DNA from: Metabacillus litoralis
GTDB lineage: Bacteria; Bacillota; Bacilli; Bacillales; Bacillaceae
Direction: 5' to 3'
DNA length: 64,000 nt
Assembly: GCF_007994985.1 (NCBI RefSeq)
Contig: NZ_VOQF01000007.1
Location: forward strand, 353,977-417,976
Shown here: positions 19,508-28,625 of the stretch, one piece after another
Layout of the letters: every line of letters starts with the position of its first letter
How positions within the stretch are numbered: position 1 is the first letter of the stretch
Made by a program: the position numbers and the translations under genes
Notes under the pieces: generated by a model
Told to the model about the DNA's origin: nothing
What the model saw: the letters and a program-made list of their open reading frames with translations, nothing else
The model's database searches: none

Positions 19508-19831
19508 TTAACCTATCTGACTTTTTGGTTTTGTTTCTCCGTTATAATCAAGCATACCGCCAGCCATGTTCACAACGTTATAGCCTTTATCTTGTAAATA
19601 TGCACAAACATTCCCACTACGAGCACCAGAGCGACAAATAAAAATTGTTTCTTTTTCTTTATCAATTGCGTCTATTTGATCTGGTATGTCATTCATTCGA
19701 ATATGTCTTGCTTGAGGAATCATTCCTGCTTCAACCTCTTCATCTTCTCGAACATCTATTAATTCAATTTTCTCACCTTTTTCAAGCTTTTGTTGAATTT
19801 CCTCAGGAGAAATCTCTTTAATTTCGTACAT
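19508..19831 (-). CDS. ytwF: Rhodanese-domain sulfurtransferase
   Basis: A 107-residue single rhodanese domain. The active-site loop is ICRSGARSG with Cys66; IDVREDEE near residue 25 is the usual N-terminal motif. It carries persulfide or transfers sulfane sulfur in the cytoplasm. The start is the ATG at 19831 after AAGGGGTG; an open frame continues upstream but adds only terminator sequence of leuS. It lies about 150 bp downstream of leuS on the same strand, beyond the leuS terminator. Confidence 0.9.
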   Translation of the reverse strand: MYEIKEISPEEIQQKLEKGEKIELIDVREDEEVEAGMIPQARHIRMNDIPDQIDAIDKEKETIFICRSGARSGNVCAYLQDKGYNVVNMAGGMLDYNGETKPKSQIG

Positions 19832-19921
19832 TGTGTTACACCCCTTCAATTTTAATATATGCATTATAACAAATGTATACGATGTAGTACCAGTAAGCAA
19901 GGCATTAGAATACTCAAAAAG

Positions 19922-19966
19922 ATCTAACAAAAACAGCTCGCAAGATAGTTTCACCTTACGAGCTGC
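19922..19966 (-). terminator. Terminator of leuS
   Basis: On the minus strand, CAGCTCGTAAG pairs with CTTGCGAGCTG (11 bp, one G-T) and TTTTTGTT follows directly. Confidence 0.88.
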
Positions 19967-19978
19967 TAATTGAAATTT

Positions 19979-22393
19979 TTAATTTGCAACAATATTAACA
20001 AGTTTTCCAGGAACAGCAATCACTTTGCGAATTGTTTTTCCTTCTACTTGCTCTTTTACACGATCATCTTCTAGAGCAATTTGTTCTAGTTGATTCTTTG
20101 TTACATCTTTTGCAACAAGAAGCTTAGCACGGACTTTTCCGTTAACTTGTACAACAATTTCCACTTCATTTTCAACTAATTTTGCTTCATCAAAAGCAGG
20201 CCATGCTTCATAAGTAATTGTTGTGCTATGACCAAGCTTACTCCATAATTCCTCTGCTAAGTGAGGAGCAATTGGCGAAACTAATTTCACAAAACCTTCA
20301 ACATACTCTTTAGGTAGTGTTGTTGCTTTATAAGCGTCATTAATAAATACCATTAATTGAGAAATAGCTGTGTTAAAACGAAGTCCCTCTAAATCTTCTG
20401 TCACTTTTTTCACTGTTTGATGGTAAACTCGCTCAAGATCCTCATTTGCTTCATCAACAACCTTTGGACTTATCTGACCGCTGTCTTCAATAAATAAACG
20501 CCAAATTCGATCTAAGAAACGTCTTGATCCATCAAGACCAGTTGTAGACCATGCAATTGAAGCTTCTAAAGGTCCCATAAACATTTCATACATACGTAAT
20601 GTATCTGCACCATGTGATTCAACAATTTCGTCTGGGTTGACAACATTACCTTTAGATTTACTCATTTTTTCATTATTTTCTCCAAGAATCATACCTTGGT
20701 TAAATAATTTTTGGAATGGCTCTTTTGTAGGAACAACACCGATATCATATAAGAACTTATGCCAGAAGCGTGCATAAAGTAAGTGAAGAACAGCATGTTC
20801 TGCTCCACCAATATAAATATCTACTGGTAACCATTGCTTTAATTTTGCATCATCTGCAAGTGCTTCACTGTTTTTTGGATCAATATAACGTAAGTAGTAC
20901 CAGCAGCTTCCTGCCCATTGTGGCATTGTATTTGTTTCACGGCGACCTTTTTTACCTGTTTCTGGATCAACAACATTTACGAAATCAGAAATGATCGCAA
21001 GTGGTGATTCCCCAGTTCCTGAAGGTCTGATTTCAGTAGTTTTCGGTAAAACAAGTGGCAGCTCTTCTTCTGGAACAGCAGACATTGTGCCATCTTCCCA
21101 ATGGATAATTGGAATTGGCTCACCCCAATAACGTTGACGGCTAAATAACCAATCACGAAGACGGTAAGTGACTTTCTTTTCACCTTTACCATTTTCCTCA
21201 AGCCAAGATATCGCCTTTTCAATCGCTTCTTGTTTAGCTAGTCCATTTAAGAAATCAGAGTTTACATGCTCTCCATCGCCTGTATAAGCCTCTTTTGTTA
21301 CATCGCCACCACTAACAACTTCTTTAATTGGAAGATCAAACTTCACAGCGAATTCATAATCACGTTCATCATGTGCAGGAACAGCCATAATTGCACCTGT
21401 GCCATAAGTTACAAGTACGTAGTCAGCAATCCATATTGGCATTTTTTCACCATTAACAGGATTGATTGCATAAGCTCCAGTAAAAACACCTGATTTCTCT
21501 TTCGAAAGCTCAGTACGCTCAAGGTCACTTTTGTGCTTCACTTCATCAATATAAGCTGCTACAGCATCTTTTTGCTCAGGAGTCGTAATTTTATCAATAA
21601 AAGAATGCTCTGGTGCTAAAACAGCATAAGTTGCACCAAATAATGTATCCGGACGTGTTGTAAACACGGTAAAGTTCTCATCATGCTTTTCAATTTCAAA
21701 TGTAACATGAGCTCCTTCTGAACGTCCGATCCAATTGCGTTGCATATCTTTAATGCTTTCAGGCCAATCCACATCTTCAAGATCTTCAAGTAAACGATCT
21801 GCATAAGCAGTTATTCTCAACATCCATTGTTTCATTGGACGGCGTTCAACAGGATGTCCACCACGCTCACTTTTTCCGTCTATTACTTCTTCATTTGCTA
21901 AAACGGTTCCAAGTGCAGGACACCAGTTTACAGGCACTTCATCTACATATGCTAAGCCCTTTTTATAAAGTTGTAAAAAGATCCATTGTGTCCATTTGTA
22001 ATACTCAGGATCAGTTGTATTTACTTCACGATCCCAGTCATAAGAAAACCCTAGTGCTTGAATTTGTCTTCTGAAATTATTAATGTTTTGCTCTGTAAAT
22101 TCTGCAGGGTCATTCCCAGTATCAAGTGCATATTGTTCAGCTGGTAAACCGAATGCATCCCACCCCATTGGATGAAGAACATTAAAGCCTTGCATACGCT
22201 TCATACGAGATAAAATATCTGTAGCTGTATAGCCTTCAGGATGTCCTACATGAAGACCTGCACCTGAAGGATATGGAAACATATCAAGTGCATAAAACTT
22301 TGGTTTTTCTGCATCCTCTGTTGTTTTAAACGTTTTGTTAGAAAGCCAGTAATCTTGCCATTTTTTCTCAATATCTTGGTGATTGAAGCTCAT
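19979..22393 (-). CDS. leuS: Leucyl-tRNA synthetase
   Basis: An 804-residue class I synthetase charging tRNA-Leu. The HIGH-type motif is HVGH at residues 48-51 in [14 protein letters not shown], and [10 protein letters not shown] is the second signature near residue 575. The CP1 editing domain with its [12 protein letters not shown] segment is intact. Length matches the bacterial norm. ATG at 22393 follows AAGGAGG. Expression is controlled by the T-box leader upstream; about 290 nt lie between the T-box terminator and the start, mostly filled by a palindromic repeat. Confidence 0.97.
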   Translation of the reverse strand: MSFNHQDIEKKWQDYWLSNKTFKTTEDAEKPKFYALDMFPYPSGAGLHVGHPEGYTATDILSRMKRMQGFNVLHPMGWDAFGLPAEQYALDTGNDPAEFTEQNINNFRRQIQALGFSYDWDREVNTTDPEYYKWTQWIFLQLYKKGLAYVDEVPVNWCPALGTVLANEEVIDGKSERGGHPVERRPMKQWMLRITAYADRLLEDLEDVDWPESIKDMQRNWIGRSEGAHVTFEIEKHDENFTVFTTRPDTLFGATYAVLAPEHSFIDKITTPEQKDAVAAYIDEVKHKSDLERTELSKEKSGVFTGAYAINPVNGEKMPIWIADYVLVTYGTGAIMAVPAHDERDYEFAVKFDLPIKEVVSGGDVTKEAYTGDGEHVNSDFLNGLAKQEAIEKAISWLEENGKGEKKVTYRLRDWLFSRQRYWGEPIPIIHWEDGTMSAVPEEELPLVLPKTTEIRPSGTGESPLAIISDFVNVVDPETGKKGRRETNTMPQWAGSCWYYLRYIDPKNSEALADDAKLKQWLPVDIYIGGAEHAVLHLLYARFWHKFLYDIGVVPTKEPFQKLFNQGMILGENNEKMSKSKGNVVNPDEIVESHGADTLRMYEMFMGPLEASIAWSTTGLDGSRRFLDRIWRLFIEDSGQISPKVVDEANEDLERVYHQTVKKVTEDLEGLRFNTAISQLMVFINDAYKATTLPKEYVEGFVKLVSPIAPHLAEELWSKLGHSTTITYEAWPAFDEAKLVENEVEIVVQVNGKVRAKLLVAKDVTKNQLEQIALEDDRVKEQVEGKTIRKVIAVPGKLVNIVAN

Positions 22394-22470
22394 TTGTTTT
22401 CCTCCTTAATGCTATGTATGTTTATGTTGATATAAAAATAAATTTAATTTGAACGGGACAAAGTGCTTCT

Positions 22471-22678
22471 AATTTAAAGGTGCTGTTAAAATTTGTTGTT
22501 GATTTCCGTTACAGGCATTCGCTTTCCGCGGGCGGTCCGGGAGCCTCCTCGGCGCAAGCGCCTGTGGGTTCTCTCCCTACGACACGCTTCTCCCGCAGGA
22601 GTCTCATGCCTTACACTCCAATCAACAAAGTGCTAAAAATAACATCAAGCTTTAATATAGCCAATTTAAAAAAGAATT
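22471..22678. repeat. Class II palindromic repeat, full copy in the leuS leader
   Basis: It runs from GTGCTGTTAAAATTTG and GTTGATTTCCGTTACAGG through a GC-rich core (CGCTTTCCGCGGGCGG, GCGCAAGCGCC, CTTCTCCCGCAGGAGTC) to CCAATCAACAAAGTGCTAA. Flanks recur at 7976-8062 and 50868-50925 without the core. On the minus strand it lies in the leuS mRNA between T-box terminator and start codon. Confidence 0.85.
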
Positions 22679-22685
22679 TTAGTAC

Positions 22686-22945
22686 TACAAAGAAAAAACC
22701 CCACATCCCAAACAAGGGACGAGAGGTTTAAATCCCGTGGTACCACCCAACATTGACATAATGATTATATGTCCACTTTGACATCCGTAACGTGGATAGA
22801 CGACAAACATTACTTCACCATTTTGGCTTTCACATTTGTAACTCAAAGGCGAGTTCATAAGCAAAATTGATTGACTTGCACCACCCGTCAATTCTCTGAA
22901 ACAATTTTTGCTAATTACTATTCCTTCTCTCCGTTCATATCGTAT
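22686..22945 (-). ncRNA. T-box leader of leuS (tRNA-Leu sensing)
   Basis: On the minus strand the conserved T-box sequence GGGTGGTACCACGGG lies at 22734-22749 and offers UGGU for the tRNA acceptor end. Stem I contains AGAGAATTGACGGG and GGTGGTGCAAGTC. The specifier context GAACTCGCC places CUC (Leu) at 22851-22853. The terminator stem CCTCTCGTCCC/GGGATGTGGGG with TTTTTT ends at 22692. Uncharged tRNA-Leu should favour the antiterminator and leuS expression. Confidence 0.95.
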
Positions 22946-22958
22946 ACATGTTAAGGTT

Positions 22959-22992
22959 ATTTTATATAAATTTGTCGGGATATGCAAGTCAA
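22959..22992 (-). promoter_or_regulatory. Promoter of leuS
   Basis: On the minus strand TTGACT (22992-22987) overlaps TTGCAT. TAAAAT (22964-22959) is 17 bp from TTGCAT. Both are plausible sigma-A -35 choices; the T-box stem I begins just downstream. Confidence 0.5.
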
Positions 22993-23033
22993 TTAGAAAG
23001 GCGTAACTTAATTACGACTTGTTCAGAATAGAA

Positions 23034-23077
23034 AATAACACAAAGTGACTCGTGAAAAGCACAAGTCGCTTTGTGTT
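23034..23077 (-). terminator. Hairpin after the hydroxybutyrate dehydrogenase gene
   Basis: AACACAAAGCGACTTGTG and CACGAGTCACTTTGTGTT form a stem of about 18 bp with one or two mismatches. It is followed by ATTTTC on the minus strand, a weak T tract, so it probably ends the ketone-body operon. Confidence 0.7.
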
Positions 23078-23084
23078 AAATGTT

Positions 23085-23861
23085 CTATTGTACTGTATAC
23101 CCACCATCCATAACAATTGCCTGACCTGTTACACCTTTTGCTTTATTGCTTGCTAAAAATAAAGCATAATCAGCTATCTCTTGTGCTGCTAACAATCTTT
23201 TTTGTGGAATTAGAGGATATAATACTTCTTCAAGAACATCTTCTATAGGAACATTCCTTGTTTTTGCCAAATCTTGAAGTTGATTTCGTACAAGTGGGGT
23301 ATCAACATACCCCGGACAAAGTGAATTCACAGTGATTCCATGCTCTGCTCCTTCTAACGCAGCTACTTTTGTTAAACCAATAACACCATGTTTTGCACTA
23401 TTATAAGCCGCTTTTCCAGCAAACCCAATTAATCCATTAATGGATGCTATATTTAAAATCCTTCCAAATTTCTGCTTTTTCATAATTGGAAAAACATATT
23501 TTGTCGTAATAAAGGGTGCGACAAGCATCACTTTTGTTAGTAACTCAAACTTTTCTGTTGGGAAATCTTCAATATGTGCAACATGCTGTAAGCCTGCATT
23601 GTTTATAAGTGTATCAATTCTTCCATACTCTTCTATCGTTGTGTTAATCACTTGAATGATCTCTTGCTCCTTTGTCACATCACACTTTAATCCTAGAGCT
23701 TGATTACCTTCATTTTGAATTTTTCTTGCACTTTCTATTACTTTAGCTTCATTTAAATCGGTCAAAACGACTATGGCACCTTCACTTGCAAATGCTTTTG
23801 CTAGTTCAAAGCCAATTCCTCCTGCCGCACCTGTAACTAATACAACTTGATTTGAAACCAT
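23085..23861 (-). CDS. bdhA: 3-hydroxybutyrate dehydrogenase (SDR family)
   Basis: A 258-residue short-chain dehydrogenase. The NAD-binding glycine motif TGAAGGIG is at residues 10-17 and the catalytic YNSAK (Tyr and Lys four apart) is near 152-156. The C-terminal GQAIVMDGGYTVQ is usual for bacterial 3-hydroxybutyrate dehydrogenases. It oxidises D-3-hydroxybutyrate to acetoacetate with NAD. It is last in a four-gene operon whose CoA transferase would activate the acetoacetate. Other SDR substrates are possible on sequence alone; context makes this the best call. Confidence 0.88.
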   Translation of the reverse strand: MVSNQVVLVTGAAGGIGFELAKAFASEGAIVVLTDLNEAKVIESARKIQNEGNQALGLKCDVTKEQEIIQVINTTIEEYGRIDTLINNAGLQHVAHIEDFPTEKFELLTKVMLVAPFITTKYVFPIMKKQKFGRILNIASINGLIGFAGKAAYNSAKHGVIGLTKVAALEGAEHGITVNSLCPGYVDTPLVRNQLQDLAKTRNVPIEDVLEEVLYPLIPQKRLLAAQEIADYALFLASNKAKGVTGQAIVMDGGYTVQ

Positions 23862-23891
23862 CGTTAATAACCTCCGAATCTATAGATTTCT

Positions 23892-25211
23892 TTATATCCC
23901 TAATCCTAAAGAAAATAAAATAATCGCTAATATAACTCCTAAAAGAGGAACAATGACTGTGACTGCCCCTACTGGGTTATAGGCATCTTGATGTGATTCA
24001 CCACAAATTGCCCGAACAGTTGTTACAACATAACCATTATGTGGTAGCGAATCTAACGCACCAGAAGATATCGCTACTACACGATGTAATGCTTCAGTAT
24101 TAACGCCCATATCCATGTAATGAGGAGCGAGTAAAGGTAAAGCAATTGCTTGACCTCCAGAAGCTGATCCAGTCATACCGGCTATAACACTTACGGCTAT
24201 TGCTCCACCTATAAGTGGACTTCCTGGTATACTTGTCATGGCATTTACCGCAACCTCAAATGCTGGTACTGCCTTTGCTACTCCCCCGAAACCAACAACA
24301 GCAGCAGTATTTCCTAAAGCTAATAACGCACCAAGTGTACCTTCAGAAACCGCGTTCCAAAATGATTTGAAATATTTACGATTTAATAAATAAGTAGCAA
24401 TCACGCCACCAAGCAATGCGATAATTAAAGCAGATTGCTGGAGGGAGTCATGAAATACAAATGAAATAATAAGAACAACTACTAATGGCACTAATCCTGT
24501 TAAAGGATGTGGTAATGCTTTATCTTCATTTACAGGATCATTTTCTCTTGCAATAAAGCTTTCTCCTCGTGAAATAGCTTTTTTAATCATTTTACCTAGC
24601 CACCAATAACCAAATACCATCATAAAAACAGCAACAATTAAACTTACTTCCCAGCCTGCATATGGAGATGTTCCTAAATATTCAATTGGAATCCAGTTTT
24701 GAATTTCTGGTGATCCAGCTGATGTCATCGTAAAAGTCACTGAACCAAACGCCAATGCTGCTGGAATAAATCTTCTTGGCAAGTTCGCTTCTCTAAATAA
24801 ACTAACTGCCATCGGGTAAACAGAAAACGCTACAACAAACAAGCTAACTCCACCATAAGTTAAAACAGCACAAGCAATAATGATTGCTAAAACCGCTCTT
24901 TTCATTCCTAACTTACTAACAATCCACTTAGAAACACTATCAGCTGCACCGCTGTCCTCCATAACTTTTCCAAAGATTGCTCCTAGTAAAAACATTAAGT
25001 ACCATGAAGCGATAAATCCTGAAAAGCCTGTCATATAGTTTCCTACAAAGTTAGCTTCCCCTTCACCAACTAATTGAGGAAAAAGCGGTAGCCCACTAAG
25101 CACCGCAACAAACAAAGCACACAACGGTCCAGCTACTAATAAATTCATTCCCCTCATCGTTAGAAAAATTAAAAGTGCTAAACCGCCTATTAAGCCGATC
25201 ATACTAAACAT
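23892..25211 (-). CDS. GntP-family permease, probably for 3-hydroxybutyrate or acetoacetate
   Basis: A 439-residue protein of the gluconate:H+ symporter family with twelve or more hydrophobic segments. Features include SAGSPEIQNWIPIEYLGTSP and the glycine-rich GMTGSASGGQAIALPLL region. In B. subtilis a GntP-type permease (YxjC) is encoded with ScoAB and BdhA, so uptake of a ketone body rather than gluconate is inferred. ATG at 25211 follows AAAGGGGGA. It is inserted between scoB and bdhA here, whereas in B. subtilis the permease comes first. Confidence 0.85.
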   Translation of the reverse strand: MFSMIGLIGGLALLIFLTMRGMNLLVAGPLCALFVAVLSGLPLFPQLVGEGEANFVGNYMTGFSGFIASWYLMFLLGAIFGKVMEDSGAADSVSKWIVSKLGMKRAVLAIIIACAVLTYGGVSLFVVAFSVYPMAVSLFREANLPRRFIPAALAFGSVTFTMTSAGSPEIQNWIPIEYLGTSPYAGWEVSLIVAVFMMVFGYWWLGKMIKKAISRGESFIARENDPVNEDKALPHPLTGLVPLVVVLIISFVFHDSLQQSALIIALLGGVIATYLLNRKYFKSFWNAVSEGTLGALLALGNTAAVVGFGGVAKAVPAFEVAVNAMTSIPGSPLIGGAIAVSVIAGMTGSASGGQAIALPLLAPHYMDMGVNTEALHRVVAISSGALDSLPHNGYVVTTVRAICGESHQDAYNPVGAVTVIVPLLGVILAIILFSLGLGI

Positions 25212-25240
25212 GTTAAATCCCCCTTTGTTTGACTATTTTC

Positions 25241-25906
25241 TTAAGAAGAAGACGAAACTTTAACATTCTCACAAACTATTAAGTTAGCAGCAGTCGATTT
25301 TAAAACATCCTCAATTGTATAACCTTCCAATACCTCGCTTAAGAACATTCCATTATTTCTTATATCAATCACAGCTCGATCAGTAATAATTCTGTCTACA
25401 ACACCTTTTCCTGTTAATGGCAGACTACATTGTTTAACAATTTTAGGTTGACCATTTTTTGAAACATGTTCCATAATGACTACAATCTTCTTTGCACCAT
25501 GAACTAAATCCATGGCACCACCCATTCCTTTAATCATCTTTCCTGGTATCATCCAATTTGCTAAATCACCACTCTCTGAAACTTCCATTCCACCTAATAT
25601 TGCTAAATCAATATGTCCTCCCCGAATCATCGCAAATGACTCTGCACTATTAAAAAAACTTGAACCAGGAATTGCTGTAACCGTTTCTTTACCTGCATTA
25701 ATTAAATCTGCATCAACTTCTTCTTGTGTTGGATAAGGACCAATACCAAGCAAACCATTTTCAGACTGTAAAACAACAAATTTATCAGGCTGAATATAAT
25801 TTGCTACTAATGTAGGCATACCAATACCTAAATTCACATAGTAACCGCTTTCAATTTCCTGTTCAGCACGTCTTGCAATGATTTCGCGAATAGTACCTTT
25901 ACTCAT
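25241..25906 (-). CDS. scoB: Succinyl-CoA:3-ketoacid CoA-transferase, subunit B
   Basis: A 221-residue beta subunit of 3-oxoacid CoA-transferase. The catalytic glutamate is Glu49 in [10 protein letters not shown], the residue that forms the enzyme-CoA thioester. It transfers CoA from succinyl-CoA to acetoacetate. The ATG overlaps the TGA of scoA (25903-25906). A butyrate/acetate-type specificity (AtoA) cannot be excluded from sequence alone. Confidence 0.92.
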   Translation of the reverse strand: MSKGTIREIIARRAEQEIESGYYVNLGIGMPTLVANYIQPDKFVVLQSENGLLGIGPYPTQEEVDADLINAGKETVTAIPGSSFFNSAESFAMIRGGHIDLAILGGMEVSESGDLANWMIPGKMIKGMGGAMDLVHGAKKIVVIMEHVSKNGQPKIVKQCSLPLTGKGVVDRIITDRAVIDIRNNGMFLSEVLEGYTIEDVLKSTAANLIVCENVKVSSSS

Positions 25907-26604
25907 AGTAGCTCCTCCTGTCGAACTGTTAGCCTTTCAATTCGTTTTATTTGTTCCCCAACAATCAGATGCTGCACATATATACTTGGTGTATGAACAT
26001 GTTGTGGAGCCATTTCCCCTATCTCCTTCATTTCCTCGATTTCAGCAATTGTTATTTTTCCAGCCGCTGCAATCATAGGATTAAAGTTTTGAGCTGTTTT
26101 GTTGTATTGAAGATTTCCCAGACGATCTCCTCGCCATGCTCTGACAAAACTAACATCTGCAGTTAGTGCTGTTTCTAATAAATATTCTTTTCCATCAAAC
26201 GTTCGAACTTCTCTACCTTCAGCAATTTGCGTACCAACACCTGCAGGCGTATAAAATGCCGGTATACCTGCACCACCTGCTCGAATTCTTTCTGCTAACG
26301 TGCCTTGTGGTATTAGCTCCACCTCAATTTCATTTGCTAGCACTTGTCTTTCAAACTCTTTATTTTCACCAACGTAGGATGCAATCATCTTTTTTATTTG
26401 TCTATTTTTCAAAAGTAAGCCAAGTCCCCAATCATCAACACCACAATTATTGGAGATAACAGTCAGATCTTTTACTCCTGTTTCAACTAAGGCCAAAATT
26501 AAGTTTTCAGGAATTCCACAAAGTCCAAATCCACCTACCATAATTGTTGATCCATTTTGAACATCTTGAACTGCTTCGTGAAATGATTGAAAAATGTGTT
26601 TCAT
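25903..26604 (-). CDS. scoA: Succinyl-CoA:3-ketoacid CoA-transferase, subunit A
   Basis: A 233-residue alpha subunit. The glycine-rich [15 protein letters not shown] segment at residues 22-36 binds CoA, and [16 protein letters not shown] near 115-130 is a second family signature. It is the first gene of scoA-scoB-gntP-bdhA. ATG at 26604 follows AAGGAGGAA. The sigma-54 promoter lies about 32 bp upstream of the start codon, and the divergently placed enhancer sites extend to the end of the activator gene. Confidence 0.93.
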   Translation of the reverse strand: MKHIFQSFHEAVQDVQNGSTIMVGGFGLCGIPENLILALVETGVKDLTVISNNCGVDDWGLGLLLKNRQIKKMIASYVGENKEFERQVLANEIEVELIPQGTLAERIRAGGAGIPAFYTPAGVGTQIAEGREVRTFDGKEYLLETALTADVSFVRAWRGDRLGNLQYNKTAQNFNPMIAAAGKITIAEIEEMKEIGEMAPQHVHTPSIYVQHLIVGEQIKRIERLTVRQEELL

Positions 26605-26635
26605 ATTCTTCCTCCTTTCTTATACATGAATATAA

Positions 26636-26653
26636 TTGCAAGATATGTGCCAA
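26636..26653 (-). promoter_or_regulatory. Sigma-54 (SigL) promoter of the ketone-body operon
   Basis: On the minus strand TTGGCAC-ATATC-TTGCAA is an essentially exact -24/-12 element (TTGGCAC N5 TTGCA). It lies 32 bp upstream of scoA. Confidence 0.93.
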
Positions 26654-26706
26654 CATCTATTATGCTGTTAATCTTTAAGAAAATAGACACATATGAAACA
26701 GGTTTT

Positions 26707-26722
26707 TTCCGAATTACTGGAA
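26707..26722. promoter_or_regulatory. Enhancer-like site 1 for the sigma-54 activator
   Basis: TTCCGAATTACTGGAA is an imperfect inverted repeat (TTCC N8 GGAA), about 55-85 bp upstream of the -24/-12 element. It matches site 2 at 26808 in 14 of 16 positions. Confidence 0.7.
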
Positions 26723-26783
26723 TTGGTTCAAAAATGATAACTTGTCCATGATCAGTAATGTCTTATACAGCAACATAAAAAAG

Positions 26784-26807
26784 AACAGTCCATATTTCTG
26801 GACTGTT
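26784..26807 (-). terminator. Terminator of the sigma-54 activator gene
   Basis: AACAGTCC and GGACTGTT form an 8-bp stem around an 8-nt loop. On the minus strand CTTTTTTATG follows. Confidence 0.85.
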
Positions 26808-26823
26808 TTCCGATTTTCTGGAA
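26808..26823. promoter_or_regulatory. Enhancer-like site 2 for the sigma-54 activator
   Basis: TTCCGATTTTCTGGAA, the second copy of the 16-bp inverted repeat, about 155 bp upstream of the -24/-12 element. It directly abuts the terminator stem and ends five bases before the activator stop codon. Confidence 0.7.
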
Positions 26824-26827
26824 TGAA

Positions 26828-28192
26828 TTAAGTTATATGATGCTTTTGAATTTTGTCATACATGCTAGATTTACTGATTCCAAGAGCTTTTGCAGCTTTT
26901 CTTTTATCTCCTTCGAATTTCTTTAATGTTGATAGTAAAATATTCTTTTCCGCCTCAATTAACATTTCTTTTAATGAAGTTGCTTTTGTCTGAAAAATAG
27001 TTTTTTCTTTTATGTAATCTGGTATGCTTTCAAGCGTAATAACATCAGATTTCGCCAGATGAATTGCAGCTTCGATTATATTTTCTAACTCACGAATATT
27101 CCCTTGCCAGTGATAATGCTGAAAGGTATTCATCACATCTTCATGAATGAGTGAAATTCGTTTACCTGTTCGTAATGAAACTTTTTTTATAAAATGCCGC
27201 ACAAGAGTTTCAAGATCTTCCAGCCTTTCCCGAAGTGGAGGGATAAACAGAGGAATCACGCTAATTCTGTAATATAAATCACTACGAAAACTATTGCTTT
27301 CCATAAGTACTTCTAAAGGACGATTAGTTGCCGTAATGACTCTAACATCCAATGGAATTGTTTTAGATGATCCTACAGGTTCAACCTCTTTTTCTTGAAG
27401 TACACGAAGTAATTTCACCTGCATATGTGCACTCATGTCACCAATTTCATCAAGAAAAATAGTTCCCCCATTTGCTAGTTGAAACTTCCCCTTTTTGCCG
27501 CCTTTCTTAGCTCCGGTGAAGGCACCGTCTTCATATCCAAATAGCTCTGATTCAAGTAGCTGCTCTGGAATTGCTCCACAGTTGACCTTAATAAAAGGCT
27601 TTTCACTGCGATGACTTAACAAATGAATACTGTGTGCAAACAATTCCTTTCCTGTCCCACTTTCACCTCTAATTAACACTGAGCTATCGGTAGCTGCAAT
27701 GGATTTTACTCTATCTTTTAATTCGTTCATTATAGACGAGTTAGAATGGATATCATTAAGGGTATATTTGGCACCAGTGGTTTCTTGTTGATCAATAAAT
27801 GATTGAATAGATGAAAGATGATGTCGTACATGGGAGTTCATTTCATGCCATTCCTTTGTATCACGAAACATCACAGTACCAAAAGCTCCAACAACCTTAT
27901 TTTCTGCAAAAATCGGAATTCGATTTGCAATCATATAATTTCCACGAATATATTGAAGATCAGCTATTTCCTCTTCTCCGCTTTCAACCACAATATGCAT
28001 TCTTGTATTTTCAATTACTTTGGTAACATGCTGGCCGATCACTTCATCTTTATTCACTTCACAAAAACGGCAATAATTTTCATTCATATAAATAACTTTA
28101 CCTTTAGCATCAACAATAACAATCCAGACGTAAGCGTTTTCAATAACTGTTTCAAAAATTTCCTTCGCATATGGAAAACGTTGATTTAACAT
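26828..28192 (-). CDS. Sigma-54-dependent transcriptional activator, PAS-AAA+-Fis
   Basis: A 454-residue enhancer-binding protein. An N-terminal PAS domain (about residues 10-115) is followed by an AAA+ domain with Walker A GESGTGKE and the sigma-54 contact loop GAFTGA, and a Fis-type HTH ends the protein ([20 protein letters not shown]). I use ATG 28192 after AGGGG; a TTG six codons upstream is also open. Its gene precedes scoA in the direction of transcription, and the two 16-bp sites sit between them, so it should activate the ketone-body operon. The PAS ligand is unknown. Confidence 0.92.
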   Translation of the reverse strand: MLNQRFPYAKEIFETVIENAYVWIVIVDAKGKVIYMNENYCRFCEVNKDEVIGQHVTKVIENTRMHIVVESGEEEIADLQYIRGNYMIANRIPIFAENKVVGAFGTVMFRDTKEWHEMNSHVRHHLSSIQSFIDQQETTGAKYTLNDIHSNSSIMNELKDRVKSIAATDSSVLIRGESGTGKELFAHSIHLLSHRSEKPFIKVNCGAIPEQLLESELFGYEDGAFTGAKKGGKKGKFQLANGGTIFLDEIGDMSAHMQVKLLRVLQEKEVEPVGSSKTIPLDVRVITATNRPLEVLMESNSFRSDLYYRISVIPLFIPPLRERLEDLETLVRHFIKKVSLRTGKRISLIHEDVMNTFQHYHWQGNIRELENIIEAAIHLAKSDVITLESIPDYIKEKTIFQTKATSLKEMLIEAEKNILLSTLKKFEGDKRKAAKALGISKSSMYDKIQKHHIT

Positions 28193-28436
28193 TATACCTA
28201 CCCCTAGCAAACTCTTTTTCTATTATCGTATCATAAAGCAACTTCTCAAAATAGCAGGAAATGGTCAAAGAAGCTTGGTTGTTTACGTCTACATGAAGAG
28301 AAAAAAAACAAAACTTCTCATAAATTGCTGTGAGATTTATAGTACAAGTCCAATTTAAATTGCTATTTACCAAAATTGAGTTTTTTTGATGTAGTTTTTT
28401 CTATATATTTGGCTACGATATATAGTCCTTTTCAGT
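28193..28436. other. AT-rich upstream region of the activator gene
   Basis: It should contain the activator promoter, but no convincing -35/-10 pair stood out. It ends at the 21-nt tandem repeat beginning at 28437. No further ORF with a ribosome site. Confidence 0.35.
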
Positions 28437-28514
28437 AATCGTTCAACTTTTTAGGTTAATCATTCAACTTTTGGCGATAATCATTCAACTTTTAACGTTA
28501 ATCATTCAACTTTC
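28437..28514 (+). repeat. 21-nt tandem repeat, 3.7 units
   Basis: Units begin at 28437, 28458, 28479 and 28500 with consensus AATCATTCAACTTTT plus six variable bases. The reverse complement of the same unit makes up the array at 63819-64000. Both arrays are followed, in this orientation, by a CATC...TCGACAAATTTC sequence. Confidence 0.9.
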
Positions 28515-28578
28515 ATGTATATTCCATCATTCGACAAATTTCGCTAACCCATATCCACCGCCTCCCCCACATTTGCTG

Positions 28579-28625
28579 CACCAAGCAAAAAAGGGGTCAG
28601 ACCCCAATTTCGCTTGGTGTTTGAT
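28579..28625. repeat. GGGGTC/GACCCC palindrome overlapping the end of the MFS gene
   Basis: ACCAAGC ... GGGGTCAGACCCC ... GCTTGGT is a two-level inverted repeat. On the minus strand the TGA of GGGGTCTGACCCC is the stop codon of the MFS gene, and the T6 run inside the distal arm could serve termination. Confidence 0.8.

Noticed and set aside
22480..22731. Open frame across the class II palindrome upstream of leuS.
   Set aside because: Same cause: stop-poor GC-rich palindrome, no ribosome site, overlaps the T-box leader.
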